From: Mercurialis annua
Lineage: Eukaryota; Streptophyta; Magnoliopsida; Malpighiales; Euphorbiaceae
NCBI RefSeq assembly: GCF_937616625.2
Contig: NC_065571.1
Coordinates: 52,623,651 to 52,687,650 of the forward strand
Direction of reading: 5' to 3'
Length of the DNA stretch: 64,000 nucleotides
Both the position numbers and the translations under genes were made by a program. The notes below the pieces were generated by a model, which was not told the origin of the DNA, searched no databases, and worked only from the letters and a program-made list of their open reading frames with translations. Shown here piece by piece: positions 23,432-36,000 of this stretch (within the stretch, counting starts at the first letter, position 1; each line of letters starts with the position of its first letter).

Positions 23432-26330
23432 TCAGGAGCAAATGCACCTCATGCTGGTGTAGAGGTCATTCAGGGTTGCATACAAGGGCTCCGCAGCTTT
23501 TGGTCTTTCCACATTGCCAAGTAGAATGTCATTTGTGGTTAGATAAGGATCTCCGTAAAACTTTAGATTGGTCTCCAGCCTTGTTGTTACTATATTTCCT
23601 TCAAGTGATACCCCAACAAATGCACCTGTTACAATGCAGTAAAAAATGATCAGAAATTCCAACTGACAACTTTTTAGTTGCTGCATAAAACATCTGCCCG
23701 AGCTCATATATTACAATATTGCAACATTAATAGTTTAATCATGCATTAATTATCTAAAATAAGATAGCTTTAATAGACTTGATTTTCTTGGTGCTACATG
23801 TAACGGATGAATTACTATGGAACTATGACAAATACGCTGGTAGATTATGCATGGGAGGGTACCATTGAATGCTAATGTGTGGCAGATCAACCAATCACAA
23901 AAATTTGAGTATTTAAAAATTTAACTCATTCTTTTGTAAACCACTTCTTCTAACTCAATATTCTCTTCAAATTTCCACCGCCATATACTGCGTATGCTTA
24001 ACACTATAAAAATTCTTGAATATATGAAAATAAAAAAAACTTATATTAGACAAAATTACAGAAATGTGACAAAAGAGAAGTTCGGAAAAGTAAAGCTTGT
24101 GGTCCTCCAATTTCTAACTCCAGCTAGAAAGCTAATAACAACTCCACAGCTTAGAGCATACAGATATAGATGATGTTACATTAGACTAGTGAATGTACAT
24201 AATATAATACTAATGCATGCCCACTGGATAAAAACACAGAAATCCATCCCCTAGTCAATAATGTTAATTTCACACAATCACATACTTCCCCCAACTTTGA
24301 CAAAAAAAAAACATACTATAAAAAGACCAAATTGATGTGCTGACAAAATATGCAGAGAAAATAACCAGAACCCTGGAAAATCGGATACACAAACAATGCA
24401 AAACATTATTCCATATGACGTCTGATCCAAATAGATGACATATTGACATAAATTCTATCATGGAGACGCTAAAGATAGAATTTGTGCAAATAAGGACGGA
24501 AATGTGCTTGAAACGTGAGACATAGCACACTAATCGCTTTCCAACTCAGACAGAAGTACAAGTAAGATAAAATCCCACCCTTACACAAACATGAAATTTT
24601 GCAGATACAAAGTATTTTTAGTTCGAGGTAAACCGTATCATCCAACTATTAGTTAAAACTGAAGCCAATACAGCCGGTAGGTCAAACACAGAGATGTGAA
24701 TTACCTTTGCTACAACTGTAAGTATAGCAAATGCCAGAACCTCTATCTCCAGCCCGGAGATCGGCTTCCAGCACCCTCCCAACAGGGCCTGCTGCAGCAC
24801 TACAGCCAGCACCAAGAGAAAAATGCATCCGACTACAAAATGTCTTCACAGCTTTCATATCATGGAGGACAACTATAAAGTCCATGAGCTCACCCCCAAA
24901 CTGGAAAACAAAGAGGGTTCAGAAAATTCATCAACTGCAACAGATACAGCATAACCAAAAACATTTATGAAGTTTAAGTAGAATTTCTTGACATACTTAT
25001 GTAAACAGCCAATTTTTTATCAAAGAAATAAAAAATGCACACAGATTTTTCAATCAAAAGTTCTAAACAGAAATATTTTATGGATATATGTATCACCTGT
25101 GCACCCCATCCAAGACCAACTGACCATATGGCAGATGGGGCAGACCACGATCCATCTGACCTTCGAGCAACAACTAATCCAGTACCAACTTTGTAGGAAA
25201 CTAATGCACCAGCTTTGACAACAGTTAATATTGCCAACCCCTTTGCTCCTTTTAGAACTGCCTGAGGTATGGATTTCTCGGGATTTAATCTAGCAACCTG
25301 TTTATTTGAGACCACAGATACACAAAGTTCTTATCAAACATAACAAAAAGGAATTCTCAGAATTTCATTGCAAAGGAAAAATAACCATGTCCAAAAATAA
25401 AGAATCTGGAACTGTGATTAGTAGCGTAAATAACCTAAAAACAAATTGCACCTGAGAGTAGCTTCTTAATGTATTAGCTGCTTTGTATATCTCATGTTCC
25501 ATAGACAAACCAACAGGAAGATTTAACCATCCTCTTGTGCATGTCCAATCCGTCACATCATGCTTTGCTACTTGCACAGCATTGCTAATGGTATTGATTA
25601 AAACAGCTTGTAAAGGATCAAGCCTATCATAGCAGACATCACAAACTCTCTGTGGATTCCTCTCCCTAAATTTTTTAGGTAACAAGCACCTTCCTTTAGT
25701 GCATCCTCTGCAGAAAACCCCACCACAAAACCGACAATGATGTCTTCCACGGGTAATTGCTGTGAAAGGGGAACTGCACTGCATACAAACTGTAGCAGAA
25801 CTATCCGGCAACCAATCTGGTGGTTCAGCATCCAATACATCTTTGTAAGCGTTAAATGTATTCCCAATCGTATCTAGTAGAGGAGGAGCACTTGGAATGT
25901 AAACCGACGAATGCAAATAAGTGTCTCCATTCTTTTCAGACCCAAGAAAAGAAACATTTGAATTCGGAGACTGTTGATTCACGGAAACAGTTGGGACTTT
26001 GTTTTTCCCGGTCACAATTGCAACTATCCCAGTTAATACATTTTTTAAGTTGACCTCTGGATTCTTACTATTAAAACTATGAATGTCATTGCAAGCATCC
26101 TCTTCACTTGCATACCCATCATCAATATAGTCTTCAGAATCATATGGAAACTGCTTAGAATAATCTTCTTTATCATCTTTTCCAGAATTTGAGGTAATAG
26201 TCACACCTTTGGCGGCAGAAGGCGTCGCAAAATTATTATTGAAGCCATCTTCAACAAAAGGGTACATAGTTTTCTCCTTTTGTTGCTTAGGAAGTGAAGT
26301 GAATGTAACTTTTCCTTCAAAACTTCCCAT
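23432..26330 (-). CDS. CFS1: FYVE-SYLF endosome/autophagosome protein, CFS1 type
   Basis: Four exons, 26330-25452, 25297-25097, 24900-24705, 23625-23432 (TGA), give 489 residues. The N-terminal 140 residues are acidic and low in complexity. PSAPP at 146-150 is a P(S/T)AP motif of the kind bound by the ESCRT-I subunit VPS23/TSG101. The FYVE finger runs from about 171 to 235, with WLPD at 173, CxxC at 182-185, RGRHHCR at 194-200 and a closing CxxC at 230-233. It is expected to bind PI3P. WLNL at 268-271 fits an ATG8-interacting motif. The SYLF domain follows to the C-terminus (IPQAVLKGAKGLAILTV, GSWSAPSAIW, GLGWGAQFGGE). In Arabidopsis CFS1 these parts link PI3P, ATG8 and ESCRT-I during autophagosome maturation (recalled knowledge). 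A leader intron at about 26349-26659 is likely. Confidence 0.93.
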
Positions 26331-26760
26331 TATTTTGGGAAAACTACACTATAACACTACAATTACAAACAGATAAACCAAATTTAGCTTTAAGATAAAC
26401 AGATTAACATGATTATAAAGACAATTAAGAATTAGACACTACTGAAGGCAGCCAGCTAAATCAAAGATTATTTATAATTAATAACACAAATTCAAATAAA
26501 ACCATAAAATTGCCGCCAATTAGTAATTTTCTTAAAACCAACGGCATGCACAAGTTCGCGTAAAACACTGCGTTTAATGAGATAATCAAAGAAGTTTGGA
26601 AATAAAACGAACAGGATATGAATTGAGATCATAGTTAAAAAAGAAATTAAATTAATTACCTGTAAGCTTGTATACGAGCTGAATTTCAATTGATATTAGG
26701 GTTTTTATTGAATAAAAGATAGATCACCACCATATACACACAAAAAACGCCAAATACGAA
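26331..26760 (-). promoter_or_regulatory. CFS1 leader with intron and telo-box
   Basis: Minus-strand splice signals (donor CAG/GTAATT near 26660, acceptor TTATAG near 26349) outline a leader intron of about 310 bp. A telo-box AAACCCTA (plus-strand 26697-26704) lies in the upstream leader or promoter; such boxes are common in promoters of housekeeping plant genes. The transcription start is not defined. Confidence 0.5.
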
Positions 26761-27752
26761 AACGGAGACGATGATGATTGTTATGGTGTTTGAGTCACGG
26801 CAATTTGTCGAATCGGATTCCTTATTAAGAAAGCTGCGTTGGGCTTATTGAAATATGTACTCTTAATAACTGCCCGCGTGTTCGTAAGACTTGTGTACTC
26901 TGGTGGTTAGTTTATGGGCCCTTACTTTTATGGGCTTTAGGACTCTCACAAGCTCTTTTAAAACTTTTTACATAAATATTGGATATTTATGACGACGTTC
27001 TGTGATTTAGAATTGTCCTTAAATCTTAGTTTGTATCTCATTTGTTTTTAAGTTTTTATTTAATAACTTAATTGCCCGTGATATGAGTTTTTTTAATTTT
27101 ATTTATCGTTTATGATATGTCACCTGATCTGATAGTTTATTTGATGATATGTCAGTTAAGTGGAATCTTATAAATTAATTGGAATTTCAATTTGTTTATT
27201 AATTTATAGAAAATCTTCTAGTGACGCGAATTTTCTGAGATTTTAAGACTTTAATTAATAGGTTTAGTAAGATTTTTTGTGGGTTCAATGGGATACAATT
27301 GATTGACATGTTATTAAATAGTCCATCAAGAGTGAGATACATCATTAAAAATTATCGGAATTAAAAAAACTCACAGCGAAAAACAACTAAATTATTAAAT
27401 GAAGTTTTATGAACGATAACAAACTAAAATTTAGAGATAATTCAGAAAGAGAAGATAATTCATAAATGATCAGTGAACCCCATAAGTACTTTTAGTGACT
27501 AATATACTATATAAGTTACAAATATACGCTCTTTTTATAAAACCATTTAGATGAAAAATTAATCAAATCAATGAATCAATTTTATTTATTTTCGTATTCT
27601 TGTTATCAGAATCAAAAAGAAAATGAGACAGATATTTGTATGTATTATGAAAGTGCACTAATTTTTTTATAGTATGTATAACATTTTCGATAAAATACAT
27701 ATGCGCGGCGGAATGAGATGTGCGCTTAAAGTTTTGACGACTACAACACTAA
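26761..27752. other. Intergenic region, no gene seen
   Basis: AT-rich DNA upstream of the CFS1-type gene. No open frame with family features and no structured repeat was recognised. Confidence 0.5.
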
Positions 27753-28090
27753 GGCTTAATACATAGTTTGACCCCTGAACTTATACCCTTTTACCCATCT
27801 AACCCCCAAACTTAACGTCTCACCTATCGAACCCCTGAACTTGTTAAATAACCCGATTTGACCCCCGAACTTGATAAATACGTAAACATTGAACCCCTCC
27901 GTACACAATTTCTTCTAGAATGTTTCAAGTGACAGGTGGACACGAAGGGTTCAATATTTACATATTTATCAAGTTCAGGGGTCAAATCGGATTATTTAAC
28001 AAGTTCAGAGGTTCAATAGGTGAGACGTTAAGTTTAGAGGTTAGATGGGTAAAAGGGTACAAGTTCAGGGGTCAAACTATGTATTAAGCC
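27753..28090. mobile_element. Fold-back MITE, Mutator-like family, element A
   Basis: 338 bp that is almost wholly an inverted repeat. It starts GGCTTAATACATAG and ends CTATGTATTAAGCC. Each arm carries several copies of a motif near GACCCCTGAACTT at 20-35 bp spacing. The outer flanks do not show a matching 9-mer, unlike its relatives at 34289, 42890, 47322 and 50755. There is no coding capacity. Confidence 0.85.
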
Positions 28091-28100
28091 TTATAATATT

Positions 28101-28311
28101 CAGAGGCGAAGCTACATCTATATTAATTGACCACCTTTGTTTTTTTATTTATTAATAATATATATGTAAAATAGTATAATATTACAAATTTTATTATTTT
28201 TTATTAATGTGTTGCCCACCTTTTTCTTGTAATTACACATAATAACACTTTAAGATTATAACATATACCTTTTTTTTGCCCCTTTTAAAATAATTTCTGG
28301 CTTCGCCTCTG
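28101..28311. mobile_element. hAT-type MITE with 8-bp target duplication
   Basis: 211 bp with ends CAGAGGCGAAGC and GCTTCGCCTCTG in inverted orientation, flanked on both sides by ATAATATT (28093-28100 and 28312-28319). The 8-bp duplication and CAGAGG ends fit the hAT superfamily. It starts 10 bases after element A. Confidence 0.9.
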
Positions 28312-28319
28312 ATAATATT

Positions 28320-28886
28320 AATCAAATGCTACTAATTACAAGAACCAGCATAAAGGTTATGGAGTTGTCATCTTGTGAAACCAAGACATCTTTTACAGAT
28401 TCGGAAAATGACAATTTTCTATCGCAGGGATTACATCATTGCAAATTACATCTGGAACTAAACGAAACAGGAATTGAAAAAAAATTACAGACATATTGTT
28501 GACGGTTTGGAATTTTGACGACGGCAAACCCATCGATGATGACGGTGACGAGACTGGACAACTAATCAAATGCATAGGAAAAATTCATGCTGAAGATAAA
28601 TCTCATTTGATAATAATGTACAAGATACAAAGAGTTCAAAATCTGAGATCTGCTTGCATTCCAAAGAATTTGTTTGACATCAATAATGGTATCATAATAA
28701 CCGCACTAAATGCTTCTAGTAATTTCATTGCTGTTGCTCTCATTTTAACACACATGGTGATGAGGACCTTGAGGGAACAAGATGAAACTTACAACTCCTT
28801 GCAAATTTGCCCATCAAAGTTTGTCAATGGCCGACAAACAAGCACTTCTCGGGAAAGAAAATTAGAGCATTATAGGTTTACCAACT
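28320..28886 (-). other. Probable 3' UTR and downstream flank of the RED/SMU2 gene
   Basis: The stretch directly after the RED stop codon is less AT-rich than the spacer beyond. A 136-codon open frame on the plus strand here shows no family features and overlaps this antisense UTR. Confidence 0.5.
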
Positions 28887-31800
28887 TTATATCCGTGGCT
28901 TCTTAGCGTGTTGTACATCATCATCTTCATCAAAATGGCCACCATCACCATTCGTCTCTTTCTCATTTTTCTTTCTAGCCAGTATTTTATTGATCTTGTG
29001 CAAATCATTATTCAGCTTCTGATCCTTGTTTTGTTTCCGCGTCTTTCGCCCATCTTGCATTTTAACGCCAAACTGAAATGCAGCCTTCGGCATTGCTTCC
29101 TTCTGCTCATTGTATTTTGCCCATTCGTCTTCTGTCTCAAAATCCCATCGATGAAGACGACCCTTTGCCTGTTAAAAAAATTGACCCAATAGTATAATTA
29201 GGAGCAATTCACTTAACAAACAGCCACAACTAGTGCCTCGATAAAACATTTTAGATGCTTATGAGGTTAACATTACATCACAAACACCCAATTTTCTAAT
29301 TCCAGTGGGCAAAAATGAGACAGAATAATGTTTTCATGTGCCATCAACAAACAAAAAAGTGACATTTTATTCTAAGATACGTCACTTACCCGTCCACCCA
29401 TATCCATTTTAGACAAGTCATCTTCATCGTCGCTGTCCACAACCTCACGATTATACTCTTGATATCCAGGGTAACATTCAGAATAACTCTCAGAGATAAA
29501 GTTGGGATCCTTTTCTCTGGCATCTTTCTCCCGCAATTGTTGGAGCCTCTGATCATCTCGCTTGAATACTGAGCCTAAACCCCGATCTTTTTCCTCCTGA
29601 GACATGAGGCGTGGGTCCTGTAGAGCATCTGATGCTGCTTGCATATCATATGCCTGCATTGTTTGCTGGATATACTGCTCCGAATATGCCAATTGCTCAG
29701 CATATTGATAATCCTGCCACTCTCCCTGATACCCACTTGCTAATGCTTGAGCTTGCATCGAATCATATCCGCTCTAAAACAGTAAGTCAAGGGAGAAAAA
29801 TCAATATCGTATGAAAATATACATTCGATGAACTTTAACAGAAAGCATAAAAAACCAAGATAACTGAAAATTCAAGAAAAACAGTACTTTTAGCCATTTC
29901 ATCCAAAAAAATATTATTTTGAAAGATCTTTTTTCCGGTTGAACATATGGCTCCCACTATCTTACCAGGTCTTGATATTCCTGAGAGGGCCCAGAAGGTG
30001 GAACTGGCCCATAAACTGGTTCACTAAAATAAGAAACTCTTTCCTTGTTTCGAGGAGACTCTTCCATATCCTCCGAAACAGGGCTTTGGCTTATGTCCTT
30101 ACCAGGCACAGCATAGTCAATGCCATCTCCCACAAATATGTCATCGTCCTCTTCTCTTGCAACTATTGGAGCTAGATTCTCATGAGAATCGGGTTGAGTT
30201 CTTCTGGGAAGAGGTGGAGGTGGAGGCAATATTTCTTTCTCAGTCTTATCATTTGATATAGCTCCATTAGGTTTTAAATTCTTATTTTCTTCATTGTACT
30301 CATGTCCAAGAGCTAAATTTTTTCCTTCAAGATAAAATAAAGGTGCATAAGGAACAAACTAAAAGTTAGCACATATAAAAAGCAAATCATATTTTAAGGG
30401 ATTGCCATGTGATATTCTCTTCAATAGAACTACCCAGTACCCACATTAAACTTATGTTCGCTTATATGTCCCACTCTACTTATTAGAAAACGCCAATGAT
30501 ACAATTATTAATTTACTAACCCAATAAGAGTTAAATGCATTATAGCTCAATAAGTTATGGACTACATCTTTTTATAACTAATACATAAGATTATAAGAAT
30601 TAAGTATATGCATTAATGTCAAAAAATAAATGGATATAGATAAGAGAAAGAGCAAACAAATATGAAATAAGTAAAATAAGTTAACACACGGCCACAAGTA
30701 AATACCTTTTGCATCTTTCTCTTTCTTCTTCTTCTTAAGAACCTTTCCAGAAGATCCAAGGCGTAGGTATGACATAATTTTAGCAATTCGATCCAGCACA
30801 GAACCATCAACACTCACAGTAACCATTTCCTAAAAAACATACACAAACTCGAATTATATCTTCCCTCATTTCTTTTAGCAAGATTACTACACAAAATAAA
30901 CAAATACAAACCTCGGGAACTGGACAATCGGCTTTACTCCGGTGCAAGGTAGTAGGAATATCATGGGTGTATCCACCCTCCTAAAATGCAAATAAGAAAA
31001 AACACAAATGCTAGATTAATAACCATATCAAATACAAGCACTTTTGATCTATCAGTTGATCAATTAATAAGACACAAGCAAAGACAAATAAATAAATATC
31101 GCACTAACAGGTGTAAAGATCCCGAAGGTCAACAAAATTAGTTATGTTGAATGCTAAGTACACAGTCCCAGAGTAAATAAAAGGCAAAGAAAAACAAGAA
31201 ATTCCTTACCATGTTAAAAATGAATGACATTCTACCAGGAAGAAACATCTCATTGGTTTTCATAATAATTTGAGGCTTCACTATAGATTGATACACCGAC
31301 TGAAACAAAGCAATTGAATAACATTCAATAAAAGTTCAAGAAATAAAACTCTCATCAATAAACTAATACCATAAACATTACTCCATAACATAATCACAAC
31401 AGGTTAACAAACCTTCGCAGTCGCAGTACGAAATGACAATTGTAGGTCTTCCTTTGGCTTTCTATCACATATTATATGGAGCACAGGTTAATACACAAAC
31501 AAAAACTATGACGAAAAAAACGAATAACAATAACGAATTCCGTAATTTTAATTACCTAGTCTTGCCATCCTCATCATCTTCAGCATCGGGTTTTTTATCA
31601 ATTTCACTTCTAACTTTATTAAGCAATGCATAATCAAGTCCTTTCACCAAATGCGTATGCTCCACATCACCTAAACCATTTTTCAAAAATTTCATCACTT
31701 GGCATTTCAAAATAACTGATAACAAAGAACAGAAAAAGAAGACGAAACTAACCTCCAAGGTACTTGCTCTTTTCAATGGAAATCTTATTGGCATCAGCTA

Positions 31801-32088
31801 ACCGGAGATCAACCGCGCCCGGTGGAGCAACCGCGTGAAAAGAACCAACTAATTCAGTTGGCTCATAATCAGGATTTTGGTCTTCTCTTCGTTCTTTTGC
31901 ACGGTCTCTGTATTTCGGTAGGTCTGGTTCTTCTACTTTCTCTTCTCTGCACGCAATTTTTCTCACACAGTTGGAAATATTCAAATAATGAAGAAAAATT
32001 GTAATTGAAAAAATTAAGTGAAAAGATTGGGTTTAACATACTTGCGACGAGCGACTTTGTCCTTGTAATGGCGTTTGGAAGATGACAT
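28887..32088 (-). CDS. SMU2: RED/IK family spliceosome protein (SMU2)
   Basis: Ten exons: 32088-32042, 31946-31753, 31670-31556, 31461-31413, 31299-31210, 30980-30912, 30829-30706, 30324-29966, 29773-29390, 29168-28887 (TAA). They sum to 570 residues in frame. The RED N-terminal region is visible (KYRDRAKERREDQNPDY, DVEHTHLVKGLDYALLNK). A Lys-rich patch KKKKKEK, a proline run PPPPPLPRR and a Tyr/Gln-rich segment follow. The RED C-terminal region closes the protein (DFETEDEWAKYNEQKEAMP, KAAFQFGVKMQDGRK). The Arg-Glu/Asp dipeptide repeats that named animal RED are not apparent. In plants SMU2 pairs with the WD-repeat protein SMU1 in the spliceosome and affects splice-site choice (established for the family). 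Family assignment is firm. Confidence 0.93.
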
Positions 32089-32124
32089 TGGTGAAATTTT
32101 GTGGATTGTTCTTGTAACTGAAAC

Positions 32125-32187
32125 TAGGGTTTATTTTAATCAGTTCTGATCATGAATTAGAATTGGGAATTTCTTTGGTTAGGGTTT
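32125..32187 (-). promoter_or_regulatory. Two telo-boxes in the RED/SMU2 upstream region
   Basis: AAACCCTA on the minus strand occurs at plus-strand 32125-32132 and 32180-32187, about 40 and 95 bp before the ATG. Confidence 0.55.
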
Positions 32188-32188
32188 T

Positions 32189-33080
32189 TAATTGATTGAG
32201 AAGGAAGATGGGGATTAAGAAAGTCTGCTACCGCGCCACGTATGATAAAATCATAATCATCCGAACGCACCGTTTTGAAGACTGCTAAATGCTAGCATAT
32301 GGATTTGTTAACGACACGCCTTAACCATGATAGGATAAATTACAAAAATCCCTCACGTTTTTCATAATTCACTTTCCATCCTTCTGCTTTAGAATAAAAC
32401 AATGTGATCTCTTAATTTAAATCTCATTAATAATTATAGTATTTTATGAATAAAACCGATATTCACCGTAAAAAGACTATATTATTGAATTTTTATAAAA
32501 AAAATTGACAAAAGTACTAAAAAAAAAAAAACCATAAAATTGTGGATCACATTATTAAATTTCCTTTTTCTTTAACGGAAAATTTAAAAAATTCTAATAG
32601 AACATTTTAATTGGTTATATTATTGAAAGTAAAAGATCACATCATTTGATCCTAAAACAAAAAAAGATGTAAAAATAAATATGATAAATGTTAGGTTTAT
32701 TAGAGTAATTTGCTCGACAGATGAGTAAAACTCTTATAAAACAAGATTTATTTAAATGAACCACTCTCACATTGATGAATTTTGTAATTTTAAAAATAAC
32801 GAAATTGGTGTGAGAGAGTTTACAAAGGATCGGTTTGGATACGAAAGTTATAAAATGTCCAAGTAAAATATATTATCAATTGAGTGAACTAAACAACAAT
32901 ACAAAAGCTATTATCTCAATATGGTGATAGTTACAAAGATGATTTATTGGCAATTCGGCACTAGACAATTCTTCCACTAAACAAAGTTCAAAAATTATTC
33001 AATTTAATTATATGTATTCCCCACCTTATATATGGCATTTCATTCCTTGGAAAAGCCACTCATTGTGGTGCTCAGGCAAA
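32189..33080. other. Divergent intergenic region between SMU2 and the GDSL gene
   Basis: It holds a degenerate inverted repeat at about 32375-32680, with inner arms CTTTAGAATAAAACAATGTGATC and a near-complement. This resembles the other fold-back elements but without clear ends. The last 200 bases are the GDSL promoter/leader; an in-frame ATG at 33012 was not chosen. Confidence 0.45.
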
Positions 33081-36000
33081 ATGGTTAGACTTAATTCTTC
33101 CTTTGGTTACTTCTTGATCTTTGTAATATTTGCATCTTCAAGTAGCTTGAAGCTGAAGGCATCCGCTACTAAGAAGACTAGTGCTTCTTCTGCATTGTTC
33201 ATCTTTGGCGACTCCACTGTGGACGCTGGCAACAATAACTACATCGATACTATACCTGATAACCGAGCAGGTTTGAAGCCGTATGGCCGGAATGGCTTCT
33301 TCCAAGCACCCACCGGACGCTTCTCCGATGGCCGCATCATAGTAGATTACATTGGTATGCACATTCATCATTTATATAGGGGTCCATATATATATGTCTC
33401 ACTCACTTGTTGTTGTCAAAGAAGAATAGAATATTCAAATTGGTTTCTTTTGAATAAATAACATCACTGGAAAAATAAATATTGCCTATGTTTTATTAAT
33501 TTTAGCGCAAAACTCATTCGTACCTTCTTAAACGGACGGAGACAGTATTGTGTTAGTATTTATCAGAGTTGAATTGGATGCAGCTGAATATGCAAAGTTG
33601 CCGCTAATTCCTCCATTCTTACAACCTTCCGCCGATTACACATATGGTGCCAACTTTGCATCCGGTGGCGGCGGCGTTCTCCCTGAGACTAATCAATTAG
33701 GAAATGTAAGGATGACGCCTAATTAATATTATGCCTAGTTTAAACTAAAGTTATCCTCCTTAAATTTATCTTAAACATCTAATCCTGGTTTAATTATTAT
33801 TGTAATTAGGTAATAGATCTTCCAACACAGCTAAAAAATTTTGAAGAGGTGGAGAAATCACTGACGGAAAAACTTGGAGAAGCACAGGCTAAAGAGATCA
33901 TATCGGAAGCAGTTTATTTCATTAGCATTGGAAGTAACGATTACATGGGTGGTTATTTAGGTAATTTCACAATGCAAGAAAATTATATTCCTGAAGTCTA
34001 CGTTGGAATGGTCATTGGGAACTTGACAAATGCAATCCAGGTGAATAGCTAGCTTTGGTTTACATTTTTGGATAGAGAAATGCTTTATAATTCATCATTT
34101 TAAAATATCTCCAATCAAAACTTATCACTAAATATTAATTAGCTGATTTATCACCAAATCTATTCTAACGATAATCACTTTTTTCTACACCAAAAAAAAT
34201 ATATTTTTTTATCTTTAATATTTTAATCATTTTTTCACTTTAACTTAATTTTGTTACATATTAGTTCAATTAATATATATATATATAAGGTCAAATGTCG
34301 TAAAAAGGACAAATCTTTTATAAAAGTTTCACAAAAGTTCTGACCTTTTAATTTATCGATTTTGGCCACAAACTTATTATTTGGTTTCACAAAAGTCATG
34401 ACCTTTCAATTTTATCGATTTTGGCCAAAAATGGATTATTTGGTTTCACAAAACTCCTGACCTTTCAATATATGTGCATGCCACATAAGCGCCACATAGG
34501 CAAAATTAAAATCAAATTGAGAGTTGGCTGCAATTGAAACCAAATAATATGTTTTTGGTCAAAATCGACAAAATTGAAAGGTCAGAACTTTTGTGAAACT
34601 TTTATGAAAGGTTTGGCCTTTTTACGACATTTGGCCTATATATAATTATAATAATATTCTCGTCTCGCTAAATTATTAATGTAGTATTTTTAAATTATTG
34701 TCTCGTAAAATTATTTATATAAAATATTATGTTAATTTAATAATTTAAAAGTAAATGATTATAATATTTTAATATTTTCATGTGTAAAATTATTCTATAA
34801 TATTACAAATAAATAATATATATATATATATAAGTTTTTAATTATAAATGTGTTGAATTAAATAATAAATTAAAAATATTAAATTGTACTTTTGCCAAAT
34901 AATAAAATAATGAATAGTAAATATGTAACTTCAAATAGTAAATCACTTATTTAATGAGAGAGGTAATTGTAGTGTTACTTGTTTTAAAACAAGTGACAAA
35001 TTGGAGATGAAATGTCACTTGTTTTAAAACAAGTGACATGCATTGAAGATGTCCTTATAAACCTTCTTACGTGATAGTATTTATTTGTAGCATTATTTGG
35101 ACAGAATAATAAAAATTGTCAACTCATGAATTACTTGAAATTAATTTAGAAAATATTCAAAATCGGTGTATAAATTAATCGAATCAAATTCTCGAGATGT
35201 TTGAATTAACTCTTAACTAAATTTCCAATATCTAAAATATTCCATTCAAGAGGATTGTTTGATTAATTAATATATTTATCTTGTTAAAAATATATGTCTT
35301 TAATTATACACAAATAATTGAGTCTAGTACGCTTTTTAATTATTTTACTGAATCCGAACCCGAACTCTTAAATAAAATTCGATCAAGTTCAAGACGAGTT
35401 TTATCCTTCAAGATTTAGAGACGAGCTTAAATCTGACAGTTTTTAGTTGACTCGGCTCTATTATACCCCTATAATTAGGGGTGAATTCGGTGCAAATTGA
35501 ATCGAACCGAATTAAATTTTCTTTTTTCAAGATGGAACCGAATCGAAATATTAAGGACTTAATTTATTTATTTTCAATAAAACCGAACTGAAAAACTGTT
35601 TATTTATACTAAATTCAACCAAACTGAATTTATCATTTCAGTACATTTATTCAATTTGGTTTGATTTTTAAACACTATGATAAAGGCTAATAGGTTGATT
35701 AGCGTTGGTTTTAAATGCGACAATTTCTAAATTCTTAATTCAATTCACTAATGCCTTCTTTAATTTAATGTTAATTTTAAAACAGGCTTATATGAGAAGG
35801 GAGCAAGAAAATTTGGATTTCTAAGCCTGTGCCCTTTAGGTTGTCTTCCAGCTTTGAGAGCAATGAATCCCAAAGCCAGTGAAGGTGGCTGTTTTGAAGC
35901 AGCTTCTTCTCTTGCATTGGCTCATAATAATGCCTTGAGAGCTGTTCTCACAAGCCTTCAACATCTATTCAAAGGGTTCAAATATTGTAACTCCAATTTC

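Larger units (their letters stand above)
34083..35060. mobile_element. AT-rich MITE in GDSL intron 3, with a nested insertion
   Basis: The right end TTGAAGATGTCCTTATAAAC (about 35042-35061) and the left CTTTATAATTCATC (about 34083) are imperfect inverted termini. The right end also resembles that of the element at 1-398. The interior is very AT-rich and is interrupted by element D at 34289-34636. Boundaries are approximate. Confidence 0.45.

Noticed and set aside
28496..28906. 136-codon plus-strand open frame
   Set aside because: No recognisable domain; it overlaps the SMU2 stop region and its probable 3' UTR on the other strand.
33012..33080. Upstream ATG of the GDSL gene
   Set aside because: Starting here would place 23 polar residues ahead of a clean signal peptide that begins at the ATG at 33081.
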